DNA from: an uncultured Rhodoferax sp.
GTDB lineage: Bacteria; Pseudomonadota; Gammaproteobacteria; Burkholderiales; Burkholderiaceae_C
Direction of reading: 5' to 3'
DNA: 6,233 bases
Assembly (NCBI GenBank): GCA_936943465.1
Contig: CAKZJN010000279.1
Location: forward strand, 1 to 6,233
The position numbers and the translations under genes are program-made. Below, piece by piece: positions 1-5,420 of this stretch (its first letter is position 1; each line of letters starts with the position of its first letter). The notes below the pieces were generated by a model, which was not told where the DNA came from, searched no databases, and saw only the letters and a list, made by a program, of their open reading frames with translations.

Positions 1-132
1 GGCAGCCGAGCTGCGGCCACTGGATTTAGCAGAGGTGCCTGCCGCCGTGCCGGACTCGCCCGCAACGGCGCCTGTGCTGGTCTGGTTGCCCGCGGTCGGG
101 TAATTCAAATGGTTTAGCTGGCCAATCTGCAT
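1..132 (-). CDS. N-terminus of a small Ala/Ser/Gly-rich protein, possibly anti-sigma-28 factor FlgM (partial)
   Basis: An ATG at 132-130 opens a frame of 44 codons that runs off the left edge without a stop. It begins MQIGQLNHLN and continues as a stretch rich in Ala, Gly, Ser and Thr, with no membrane segment or signal peptide. A G-rich GGGGGTG lies about 5 bases before the ATG and could act as a weak ribosome binding site. Many betaproteobacterial FlgM proteins, which bind and inhibit the flagellar sigma-28 factor FliA, start with a short M-[KQ]-I-G-type segment followed by a disordered Ala/Ser-rich stretch. The conserved sigma-binding C-terminal half lies outside the window, so the family call is a guess from composition. 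Third codon positions are GC-rich, which supports a real coding start. No sigma-28-type promoter is clear upstream. Confidence 0.4.
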   Translation of the reverse strand, partial: MQIGQLNHLNYPTAGNQTSTGAVAGESGTAAGTSAKSSGRSSAA

Positions 133-227
133 GGCACACCCCCGGAAGATAAAGGTCTATGCCAAGTATCCGGAGGCGGCCAAAAGGCCAAGCAGGAAAT
201 AAAGGGCGATAAGCGGGGCAATTCCGG

Positions 228-1124
228 CTATTTGCCGCTTGCCACCAAACGCTTGCGCAGGGTGGGCCAGAGCAGGTTAATCGCCAACCCGCCCATGACC
301 AGGGCAGCGGCTACCAGCTTCCAGGCGGGCAGTGGTTCGCCCAGCCACCAGGTCGAAGCGCCCATGCCAAACACCGGCACCAGCAGAGCCATGGGGGTGA
401 TGGTGGCGGCCGGGTGGCGCGCCAGCAACCAGCCCCAGGCCGCGTAACCAAACAGCGTATTGCCCCAGGACTGCCATGCCACCGCTGCCCACGTCATCGG
501 GTCCGCGTGCAACACGCCGTTGACGATGGCATCCGTTCCCTCAAACACCCAGGAGAGCGCCAGCAGTGGCGGCACCGCAAAGGCGCTGGACCAGACCACA
601 TAGGCCAGCATGTGGTCGGGCTTGCCCTGCTTGGCTGCAATATTGCCGCCGGCCCAGGACAGTGCCGCACCCAGCACCAGCAACAGCCCGAGCACTGTGG
701 TCGTGCCATCGGTGTGCAGACCGATGTTGGCAATGCCGGCGCTGGCCAGCGCGAGTGCCACCCACTGGAACGGCTGCACCCGCTCACCGTTGATGCGCAT
801 GGCCAAGCCGATGGTGAAAAACACTTGCGTCTGCACCACCAGCGAGGCAATGCCGGGCGAGATGTGGCCATTCATTGACAGGTACAACAGTCCGAACTGA
901 CCCACGCCAATGCACACCCCATACAGCGCCAGATTGCGCCAGCCTACGCGGGGGCGTGGGAGAAACAGCAGGGCTGGAAACAGCGCCAACGTGAACCGCA
1001 AGGCTGCAAACAACAGCGGCGGCAAATGGCCCAGCGCCAGCTTGATGACGACAAAATTGGTGCCCCACACCGCCACCACGGCCAGGGCCAGCAGAAAGTG
1101 ACGCAGGGGCAGTGCAGCGGGCAT
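228..1124 (-). CDS. eamA: EamA-family (DMT superfamily) transporter, EamA/YdeD-like amino acid metabolite exporter
   Basis: Inner-membrane carrier of the drug/metabolite transporter superfamily, about 298 residues with roughly ten hydrophobic segments and two EamA repeats. The first helix carries VVAVWGTNFVVIKLAL, and the second repeat starts near GLLLVLGAALSWAGGNIAAK. Both match the pattern I know from E. coli EamA (YdeD, 299 residues), which exports O-acetylserine and cysteine. The C-terminus ends in a basic tail (LRKRLVASGK), typical of a cytoplasmic end. The frame also has an ATG at 1184 that would add 20 residues. I chose 1124 because it gives the family's usual length and puts the first helix near the N-terminus, but neither start has a clear Shine-Dalgarno sequence. 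The gene follows the zinc operon on the same strand after a gap of about 210 bases with a candidate promoter, so it is probably a separate transcript. Substrate is inferred from similarity only. Confidence 0.85.
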   Translation of the reverse strand: MPAALPLRHFLLALAVVAVWGTNFVVIKLALGHLPPLLFAALRFTLALFPALLFLPRPRVGWRNLALYGVCIGVGQFGLLYLSMNGHISPGIASLVVQTQVFFTIGLAMRINGERVQPFQWVALALASAGIANIGLHTDGTTTVLGLLLVLGAALSWAGGNIAAKQGKPDHMLAYVVWSSAFAVPPLLALSWVFEGTDAIVNGVLHADPMTWAAVAWQSWGNTLFGYAAWGWLLARHPAATITPMALLVPVFGMGASTWWLGEPLPAWKLVAAALVMGGLAINLLWPTLRKRLVASGK

Positions 1125-1300
1125 GGGGCTATTGTGCAGCCCATCTGCAGGCGCTGTACCTTGGGCGGATAGGCCACTGGGCATTGAGAAAGTGAGGCTA
1201 CAAATACCCGCAAAAGGGATTGCTGACCGGTCTGGATTGCCGCGGTTCCCGCCCTACAGAAGTTCAAACAATTAGGCGGATAGCGGTCGACTATTTCGTT

Positions 1301-1329
1301 ACTAGAGATCTCCAAGTTTCTGATTTCAA
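1301..1329 (-). promoter_or_regulatory. Candidate sigma-70 promoter for the eamA-like gene
   Basis: On the minus strand TTGAAA (1329-1324) matches five of six bases of a -35 box. It is followed after exactly 17 bases by TCTAGT (1306-1301), which matches four of six bases of a -10 box. The site sits just after the stop of the metal-binding protein gene and faces the eamA-like gene, leaving a leader of roughly 115-170 bases depending on its start codon. It is a pattern match by eye only. Confidence 0.3.
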
Positions 1330-1334
1330 CGGCT

Positions 1335-2258
1335 TCAGTTCTTCGCCATCCCCGCGACCAGCTCGCGCACGTTGTGGCGCATCATTTCCAGGTAGGTGGT
1401 GCCAGGTTTGTCGGCTGTGGACAGCGCGTCGGCATACAGGCTGGCACCCAGGGTGGCGCCGGCGTCTTTGCTGAGTTGGTCAATTAGTTTTGGGTTGCCC
1501 ATATTTTCTACAAACACCGCCCTGATTTTTTCGCGCTTGATCTGCTGAATCAGCTTGGCAACCTGTTTGGCGCTGGGTTCTGCTTCTGTGCTGACGCCTT
1601 GCGGAGCGAGAAAGGTCACACCATAGTGCGCCGCAAAGTAGCCGAACGCGTCGTGCGAGGTAATGGCTTTGCGTTTTGCAGGCGGGATAGCGGCAAACTG
1701 TTCTTTGGCCCATGCTTCCAGCATTTGGAGCTCTTTGACATAGGCATCAGCATTGGCCTGGTAGGCGCTGGTTCCAGCAGCGTCCGCCTTGCTCAGGGCG
1801 GCTGCAATGTTGCGCGTGTACAGCACCACGTTATTGGGGTTCTGCCAGGCGTGCGGGTCTGTTTCGGTATGGCCGTCTTCCTGCATGGTGCGGGTCTTTA
1901 TCCCCTTGGAGGCAATCAGCACCGGCCCTTGGTAGCCGGCAGACTGGACCAACTTGTTGGCCCAGGGCTCGAAACCCAAGCCATTGCTGACTACCAGTTT
2001 GCTGGCCAGGATGGTTTTTACATCGCCTGGCTTTGGCTCAAAGGCGTGGGCATCCTGGTCGGGGCCTACCAGAGTAGTGACCGCAACCCGGTCACCGCCG
2101 ACCACGCGCACCAGGTCGCCCAGAATGCTGAAGCTGGCGGTGACCGGCAGTTTGTCGGCGGCTTGTGTCTGACTGCCCAGCAACGTCAGCGCAGTGACGC
2201 TGGCCAACAAAAAACGCCGTGGCAAGGATGCCAGTGAAAAAGTGTGCAGAGATCGCAT
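1335..2258 (-). CDS. znuA: Periplasmic zinc-binding protein of a metal ABC transporter (ZnuA/TroA-like)
   Basis: Captures zinc in the periplasm and delivers it to the ZnuB-like permease encoded just upstream. 307 residues. It has an N-terminal signal peptide: basic SLPRRF near residues 11-16, a hydrophobic core to about residue 28, and probable cleavage after TQA at residue 33. Cluster 9 (TroA/ZnuA) metal ligands can be placed: His71 in DAHAFEP, His136 in DPHAWQN, His202 in SHDAFGYF, and probably Asp277 in YADALS. The third ligand is His rather than the Glu of manganese-specific PsaA-type proteins, which favours zinc, although TroA itself binds both metals. The long His-rich loop of E. coli ZnuA is missing; only a short acidic GHTETDPH stretch stands there. 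AGGA sits 6 bases before the ATG. It is the last gene of the operon, 22 bases after the permease. Zinc as substrate also rests on the divergent Fur-family regulator. Confidence 0.9.
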   Translation of the reverse strand: MRSLHTFSLASLPRRFLLASVTALTLLGSQTQAADKLPVTASFSILGDLVRVVGGDRVAVTTLVGPDQDAHAFEPKPGDVKTILASKLVVSNGLGFEPWANKLVQSAGYQGPVLIASKGIKTRTMQEDGHTETDPHAWQNPNNVVLYTRNIAAALSKADAAGTSAYQANADAYVKELQMLEAWAKEQFAAIPPAKRKAITSHDAFGYFAAHYGVTFLAPQGVSTEAEPSAKQVAKLIQQIKREKIRAVFVENMGNPKLIDQLSKDAGATLGASLYADALSTADKPGTTYLEMMRHNVRELVAGMAKN

Positions 2259-2280
2259 AGAAGTCCTGTTGAGAAAAAAC

Positions 2281-3186
2281 TTACGCCACGCGGTGCCGGT
2301 TGCTCCTCAGGCGTGGCAACCAGCCGCCCGGCGCCACCAGCAGCGAGAGAAAGTACAGCGCCCCCGCGCAGCCAATGATGGTGGGGCCCGAGGGTGTGTC
2401 GAAGTGGTAGGACAGCAGTAGCCCGGCCCAGCCCGCAAGGGCCGCTTGGGCGCTGGCATTGAGTAACTGGGCCGCCAGCGTGTCGTGCCACAGGCGCGCG
2501 CTGACAGCGGGCAGCATCATCAGCCCAACCGCCATCAGCGTGCCCAGGGTCTGAAAGCCGGCCACCAGGTTCACCACCACCAACAGCAAAAAGCCCTGGT
2601 GCCAGACCCAGGTGGGCAGCGACCCGCCCTGCGTGCCAGTGCGCGCCGCCTGGAGAAAAACCGGGTCAAAGGTTTCCAGCACCAAGCCCCGGTACATCAG
2701 CGCCAGCAGCAACAGGCTGGCTGTGGACACACCCGCCACCAGCAGCAAGCCGGAGTTGTCCACGCCCAGGGCACTGCCAAACAGGATGTGCAGCAAATCG
2801 AGTTGGGTGCCGTGCCTGGAAATCAGCGTCACCCCCAGGGCCAGCGCCACCAGGTAAATGGCGGCCAGGCTGGCGTCTTCCTTCAGCGTGGTGAAACGGC
2901 TGACCGCTCCGGCAATACCGGCCACCAGCACGCCGGCCACGACCCCACCAAGCGCCATGGCCGTGAGCGACAGGCCGCTGACCATGAAGCCGATGGCAAC
3001 GCCGGGCAACACCGCATGGCTCAAGGCGTCACCCAGCAGACTCATGCGGCGCAAGGTGAGAAATACGCCCAGAGGCGCTGCGCTGATCGACAAGGCCAGG
3101 GTGGCCACGAGAGCGCGGCGCATGAACGCAAATTCGGCAAACGGGGCCAGCAAGGCATCCCAAAAAGGCATGAAAAGCAAGTCCAT
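2281..3186 (-). CDS. znuB: Metal ABC transporter permease, ABC-3 family (ZnuB-like)
   Basis: Inner-membrane channel subunit of the zinc importer, 301 residues with about nine or ten hydrophobic segments, the usual length for PF00950 (ABC-3) permeases. Hallmarks visible in order are the RRMSLLGDALSHAVLPG segment near residues 46-62, thought to include the cytoplasmic loop that contacts the ATPase, and then GTLMAVGLMMLPAVSARLW near residues 217-235. The last helices contain SGPTIIGCAGALYFLSLL. The ATG at 3186-3184 lies 3 bases after the ATPase stop, which suggests translational coupling; no strong ribosome binding site is seen. The C-terminus is short and basic (RLRSNRHRVA). The metal-binding protein gene follows after 22 bases. 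Confidence 0.92.
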   Translation of the reverse strand: MDLLFMPFWDALLAPFAEFAFMRRALVATLALSISAAPLGVFLTLRRMSLLGDALSHAVLPGVAIGFMVSGLSLTAMALGGVVAGVLVAGIAGAVSRFTTLKEDASLAAIYLVALALGVTLISRHGTQLDLLHILFGSALGVDNSGLLLVAGVSTASLLLLALMYRGLVLETFDPVFLQAARTGTQGGSLPTWVWHQGFLLLVVVNLVAGFQTLGTLMAVGLMMLPAVSARLWHDTLAAQLLNASAQAALAGWAGLLLSYHFDTPSGPTIIGCAGALYFLSLLVAPGGWLPRLRSNRHRVA

Positions 3187-3189
3187 GTG

Positions 3190-4020
3190 TCAGGCCTGCA
3201 CGTTGCTTGACAAGCGCTGCGCCAGCAAGGTTTCGAAATCCTGGCCATTCAGGCTGCCGTTACGGTCGCAGACGGTGGCGGTCTCGTCCCAGGCTTCGGC
3301 CATGGCACGGGCGCGCTGCCAATTGCGCTCGGTTAGCACCTCGGCTGTGGGGCCCCAGGCAATGCATTCGCGCGCCAACATCAGAGTCTGCGGAAAATAG
3401 CGGAGCACCTGCGCATCGTCATGCAGCACCGCCACCACGGTGCGGCCCTCGCGATGCCACTGCAGCACCAGTTCCAGCAGTGCGGCAGTGGTTTTGCTGT
3501 CCACTGCGTTAAAGGGTTCATCCAGCAGAATCAGTTGTGCATCCTGAACCAACAGGCGCGCGAACAGCAGGCGCTGCATCTGTCCGCTGGACAGGGTTCC
3601 CACCGGGCGGTTTTCAAAGCCCTGCAAGCCGACCGTGCGCAAGGCAGCAATCGTGCGCGCCCGCATGACGGGGGAAACACCGCCGAATGCACCGGTCAGG
3701 CTCCAACCACCCAGCAGCACGCAGTCGTGCACGCACATGGGGAAGCTGCGGTCGAGTTCGCTGAGTTGGGGCAGGTAGGCCAGGCGATGGCCCGGCAGGT
3801 GGATCTGCAAGGCGCCCTGACTGGGCAGCAAACCGGCGATGGTTTTGATCAGGGTGCTTTTGCCAGCCCCGTTGGGGCCGATCACTGCCGTGAGTGAGCC
3901 GCTGGCGAAGCTGCCGTTGAGGTGGTGCAAAGCGGGGTGCTGGCGGTAGCTAACGGTCAAATTGCGCAGTTCCACGACAGGCGTCGCTCCGGTGGCATGT
4001 GGGTTGCGTGCCAAGGTCAC
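3190..4020 (-). CDS. znuC: Metal ABC transporter ATP-binding protein (ZnuC-like), GTG start
   Basis: Cytoplasmic ATPase that powers the zinc importer, 276 residues from the chosen start. Motifs in order: Walker A GPNGAGKST (48-56), Q-loop Gln85 in AYLPQ, signature LSSGQ (143-147, a variant of LSGGQ), Walker B LILLDEP (163-169) with catalytic Glu168, and H-loop His200. A C-terminal extension of about 35 residues after AEAWDE has no motif I recognise. The frame stays open upstream as far as a TTG at 4113. I prefer the GTG at 4020 because GGAGGTG stands 8 bases before it, the family normally starts shortly before the VELRNLTVSY strand, and the upstream stretch encodes a separate small membrane protein in another frame whose TGA overlaps this GTG (GTGA). 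The permease follows after 3 bases. Confidence 0.9.
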   Translation of the reverse strand: MTLARNPHATGATPVVELRNLTVSYRQHPALHHLNGSFASGSLTAVIGPNGAGKSTLIKTIAGLLPSQGALQIHLPGHRLAYLPQLSELDRSFPMCVHDCVLLGGWSLTGAFGGVSPVMRARTIAALRTVGLQGFENRPVGTLSSGQMQRLLFARLLVQDAQLILLDEPFNAVDSKTTAALLELVLQWHREGRTVVAVLHDDAQVLRYFPQTLMLARECIAWGPTAEVLTERNWQRARAMAEAWDETATVCDRNGSLNGQDFETLLAQRLSSNVQA

Positions 4021-4151
4021 AGCGGTACCACCTCCAAAGTGGCCCACCCCACCGCCAGCCATAACAGGGCCAGCAAGGGCAGCAGCACGGCGATACGCAG
4101 CCAGGCCGGCCAAGCCAGAACGCTGGAAAAACGGGTATGGGTTTTGAACAC
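4017..4151 (-). CDS. Small single-span membrane protein, first gene of the zinc operon
   Basis: A 44-residue frame with a GTG start at 4151 ends in a TGA that overlaps the GTG of the ZnuC-like gene by four bases (GTGA). Residues 1-19 are polar and basic (VFKTHTRFSSVLAW and so on), residues 20-37 form one hydrophobic helix rich in Leu, Ala and Trp, and a short tail ends EVVPL. About three quarters of its third codon positions are G or C, as in the neighbouring genes. The position, 20 bases after the inverted-repeat operator, makes it the leader cistron of the zinc operon. No ATG is available in frame. Start alternatives are TTG at 4160 or 4157, and the ribosome binding site is weak, so the N-terminus is uncertain. 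I do not recognise a family. A role as an accessory subunit of the transporter, or as a coupling leader for ZnuC translation, is inference. Confidence 0.6.
   Translation of the reverse strand: MFKTHTRFSSVLAWPAWLRIAVLLPLLALLWLAVGWATLEVVPL
4029..4035 (-). promoter_or_regulatory. Ribosome binding site fixing the ZnuC-like GTG start
   Basis: Minus strand reads GGAGGTG, a seven-base match to the anti-Shine-Dalgarno complement, then eight bases, then GTG at 4020. It lies inside the end of the small upstream frame, as expected for translational coupling. It is the strongest such site in the operon. Confidence 0.7.
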
Positions 4152-4170
4152 GTGCAACAATCCGTAAAGT

Positions 4171-4209
4171 GCAATTCGATTGCGTTATAGTTTATCGCAA
4201 TCGAATTGC
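4171..4209. promoter_or_regulatory. Perfect 14-bp inverted repeat, probable Zur operator for both divergent transcripts
   Basis: GCAATTCGATTGCG (4171-4184) and CGCAATCGAATTGC (4196-4209) are exact reverse complements separated by 11 AT-rich bases. Each arm is itself a dyad of the form GCAAT-N3-ATTGC (4171-4183 and 4197-4209), with centres 26 bases apart, so the site could hold two regulator dimers. It lies in the 110-base gap between the zinc operon (minus) and the Fur-family gene (plus). The spacer contains -10-like TATAGT (plus, 4186-4191) and TATAAC (minus, 4189-4184), so binding would cover both promoters; convincing -35 boxes are not seen. It does not closely match the enterobacterial Zur consensus. 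Assignment to the neighbouring regulator is by position. Confidence 0.75.
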
Positions 4210-4219
4210 GTTTTCTAAC

Positions 4220-4240
4220 TTTTGCAACACAATTGCAAAA
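4220..4240. promoter_or_regulatory. Third operator-like dyad upstream of the Fur-family gene
   Basis: TTTTGCAA (4220-4227) and TTGCAAAA (4233-4240) form an 8-bp inverted repeat around five bases. Within it GCAAC-ACA-ATTGC (4224-4236) matches the GCAAT-N3-ATTGC form of the two upstream dyads with one difference. Its centre is 27 bases from the second dyad. It stands 21 bases before the regulator's ATG, where binding would add to autorepression. Confidence 0.5.
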
Positions 4241-4261
4241 ACAGAACAGAGTTCACAGTCC

Positions 4262-4759
4262 ATGTCCAAGCTCAAACACAGCACGCCACCGCAGGTAGAT
4301 CCGATTGATGCACTGTTGACGGCCCATGGCCTGCGCAAGACGGCCACCGGCCGTCTGGTGCTGGGATGGTTCTTGGCCCATCCCGAAACCAGCTACACAC
4401 ACGCCCAACTGTTGTCCGCCTTGACCGACGATGTATCCATGGATCTGGACCGCGTCACGCTGTACCGGCTGATCGACCGGCTGACCCAGGTAGGGCTGGT
4501 ACTGTGCCGCGTGGACGTCAAGCGGGTGCGCCGTTTTCAGGCCATGCCAGCTAGTGTTCACGCGATCCCCCACTTTGAATGCCAGAGTTGCCACCGCGAC
4601 AGTCCGCTGGCCGGTGCCCTCAAGGCCAACGCCAATGACTTGGAGCGAGCCGCACAGAATGCCCTAGAGGCGTTGAAGTCGCTGGGCTACCAGGGCTTGA
4701 GCATGGACTTTGCCGTGCGTGGCGTCTGTGCCGATTGCGCCAACACGGCTGCGGAATGA
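4262..4759 (+). CDS. zur: Fur-family metal-dependent repressor, Zur-like
   Basis: Cytoplasmic DNA-binding regulator, 165 residues. The N-terminal winged helix runs from about residue 15 to 95, with the recognition helix in DRVTLYRLIDRLTQVGLV (63-80). The C-terminal dimerisation part holds two CxxC pairs, ECQSC (Cys107, Cys110) and VCADC (Cys156, Cys159), the structural zinc site of this family. His100 and His104 (SVHAIPHFEC) stand where Fur proteins place sensory-site ligands. Zinc specificity is inferred from the divergent znu-type operon and the shared operator; sequence alone does not separate Zur from Fur or PerR here. The ATG at 4262 is preferred to an in-frame GTG at 4169, which would make the operator coding. 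The ribosome binding site is weak (ACAGAG). Its TGA overlaps the ATG of a broken ABC ATPase gene (ATGA), so the two were once one operon. Confidence 0.88.
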   Translation: MSKLKHSTPPQVDPIDALLTAHGLRKTATGRLVLGWFLAHPETSYTHAQLLSALTDDVSMDLDRVTLYRLIDRLTQVGLVLCRVDVKRVRRFQAMPASVHAIPHFECQSCHRDSPLAGALKANANDLERAAQNALEALKSLGYQGLSMDFAVRGVCADCANTAAE

Positions 4760-4921
4760 TTCGCACGTCGCATTTGTCCTACGCCTTACCCCGGTGGCGC
4801 GCCGATCTGGTTTCCGGATCTCGACGTCCCGCAGGGTGCGGTGGTTGTAATGAGCGGACCCTCCGGTTGCGGCAAGTCCACTTGGCTGGCACATAGACCG
4901 TCACAAAAAAATCTTGCTTGA
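4756..4921 (+). pseudogene. Frameshifted and truncated remnant of an ABC transporter ATPase
   Basis: An ATG at 4756 overlaps the regulator's stop. The first frame reads MIRTSHLSYALP up to the C4 run at 4789-4792. Removing one C there joins it to a frame that continues GGAPIWFPDLDVPQGAVVVM and then GPSGCGKST (4856-4882), an intact Walker A motif preceded by the usual first two strands of an ABC ATPase. Likeness to the family ends at WLA (4883-4891); the frame then runs through unrelated residues to a TGA at 4919-4921. Without the correction the first frame stops at 4893-4895. Q-loop, signature, Walker B and H-loop are all missing, so this is about 45 of perhaps 220 residues. The Pro-Gly-Gly entry and GPSGCGKST resemble LolD/FtsE-type ATPases paired with FtsX-like permeases. 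Placement behind a Zur-like gene suggests a lost second zinc-regulated ABC system (inference). The frameshift could be a sequencing error; the truncation could not. Confidence 0.75.
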
Positions 4922-5310
4922 ACCCCCGTGAAGCAGACTGTCGCGGAAACCAACTTTCGGCCCATCAGAGACATTCCTGCCCCCGGCAAAAGCAATGGCC
5001 ATCCACCAGAAAATCCGGATACCCAACTGTATTCATGCCCCGCCAAGACCGGTTGCAAATGCAGGTTGCCGGGGTCCAGAACAAACACCGCCTGCGTTTG
5101 CGCCAGTTGCTCCACCATCTCGGTGGCCAGTTGACCAAACGCCAGCCGGGTGTGCTCTAGCGTAGAAGTAAAGCCAAACGACTCCGGTGGGCTGACTACG
5201 CGCGCGGTGGTTTCAATCACTTTCCAGCTCAAGTCCAGCCGCTTGAAAGACTTCTCCAGCTTCTGCAGGGCCTGCATGCGGGGCGCAACGACGGGTGTGG
5301 CAAGGCTCAT
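4786..5310 (-). CDS. Unidentified protein, convincing N-terminus only; 3' part probably foreign or non-coding
   Basis: An ATG at 5310 opens a 174-codon frame ending at a TAA at 4788-4786. Residues 1-72 look genuine: helix-forming, with GC-rich third positions, including ALQKLEKSFKRLDLSWKVIE (15-34) and, further on, ARVVSPPESFGFTSTLEHTR. From about residue 72 (near 5095) composition changes to Gly-, Trp- and Cys-rich segments. The end of the frame lies opposite the ABC ATPase remnant, so it cannot be the original C-terminus. I read it as the N-terminal stub of a longer protein, cut by the same event that truncated the ATPase. I do not recognise the family; the amphipathic helical start would fit the N-terminus of a cytoplasmic signalling protein, but that is a guess. 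It lies 110 bases after the CoA-transferase gene on the same strand, and its ribosome binding site is poor. Confidence 0.4.
   Translation of the reverse strand: MSLATPVVAPRMQALQKLEKSFKRLDLSWKVIETTARVVSPPESFGFTSTLEHTRLAFGQLATEMVEQLAQTQAVFVLDPGNLHLQPVLAGHEYSWVSGFSGGWPLLLPGAGMSLMGRKLVSATVCFTGVQARFFCDGLCASQVDLPQPEGPLITTTAPCGTSRSGNQIGAPPG
4892..5095. other. Scar-like stretch between two truncated genes
   Basis: Visibly more AT-rich than its flanks. All six frames here are either short or unconvincing. On the minus strand an imperfect hairpin (TGCTT...AAGCA, about 4915-4935) is followed by a run of seven T (4905-4911), which could be the remains of a terminator. No terminal inverted repeats, target duplications or transposase frame are seen. 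The stretch separates the end of ATPase homology from the start of the unidentified minus-strand gene. Confidence 0.4.
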
Positions 5311-5385
5311 TTCTGGCTTCTGTGGTTTGAAGTTCCCCTCTATGGAGGCAATAAACGCACCACGGCCCTGCCGTTGCACAGGCTC

Positions 5386-5406
5386 GCGGGCGGACTTCCC
5401 GCCCGC
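5386..5406 (-). terminator. GC-rich hairpin downstream of the CoA-transferase gene
   Basis: GCGGGCGG (5386-5393) and CCGCCCGC (5399-5406) pair perfectly over eight bases around a five-base loop, starting 14 bases after the stop of the CoA-transferase gene. No T tract follows on the minus strand, so it is not a classic intrinsic terminator. It may stop transcription weakly or protect the 3' end of the message. Confidence 0.45.
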
Positions 5407-5420
5407 TACGGCGACGGGTT

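Noticed and set aside
178..189. GGCCAAAAGGCC as a terminator of the eamA-like gene
   Set aside because: The stem is only four base pairs and no T tract follows on the minus strand.
1305..1312. GAGATCTC palindrome near the end of the zinc operon
   Set aside because: It is eight bases only and the flanks do not extend it convincingly; such a palindrome is expected by chance.
2485..3210. Plus-strand frame of 241 codons, very rich in Gln and His
   Set aside because: It is the antisense shadow of the ZnuB-like permease, produced by its GC-rich codon use.
4171..4209. The inverted repeat as a terminator or mobile-element end
   Set aside because: It lies between divergent starts, has no T tract next to the stem, and fits an operator over the -10 regions better.
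4171..4240. CRISPR-like array
   Set aside because: Three short dyads with 13-14 base spacers are far too short for repeats and spacers and sit in a promoter.
4169..4261. Upstream GTG start that would lengthen the Fur-family protein by 31 residues
   Set aside because: It would place the inverted-repeat operator and likely promoter inside the coding sequence, and the extra residues do not resemble Fur N-termini.
4918..5160. Plus-strand frames of 68 and 80 codons in the scar region
   Set aside because: Composition is unlike protein (Cys-, Arg- and Gln-rich), there is no ribosome binding site, and they lie opposite a better minus-strand frame.
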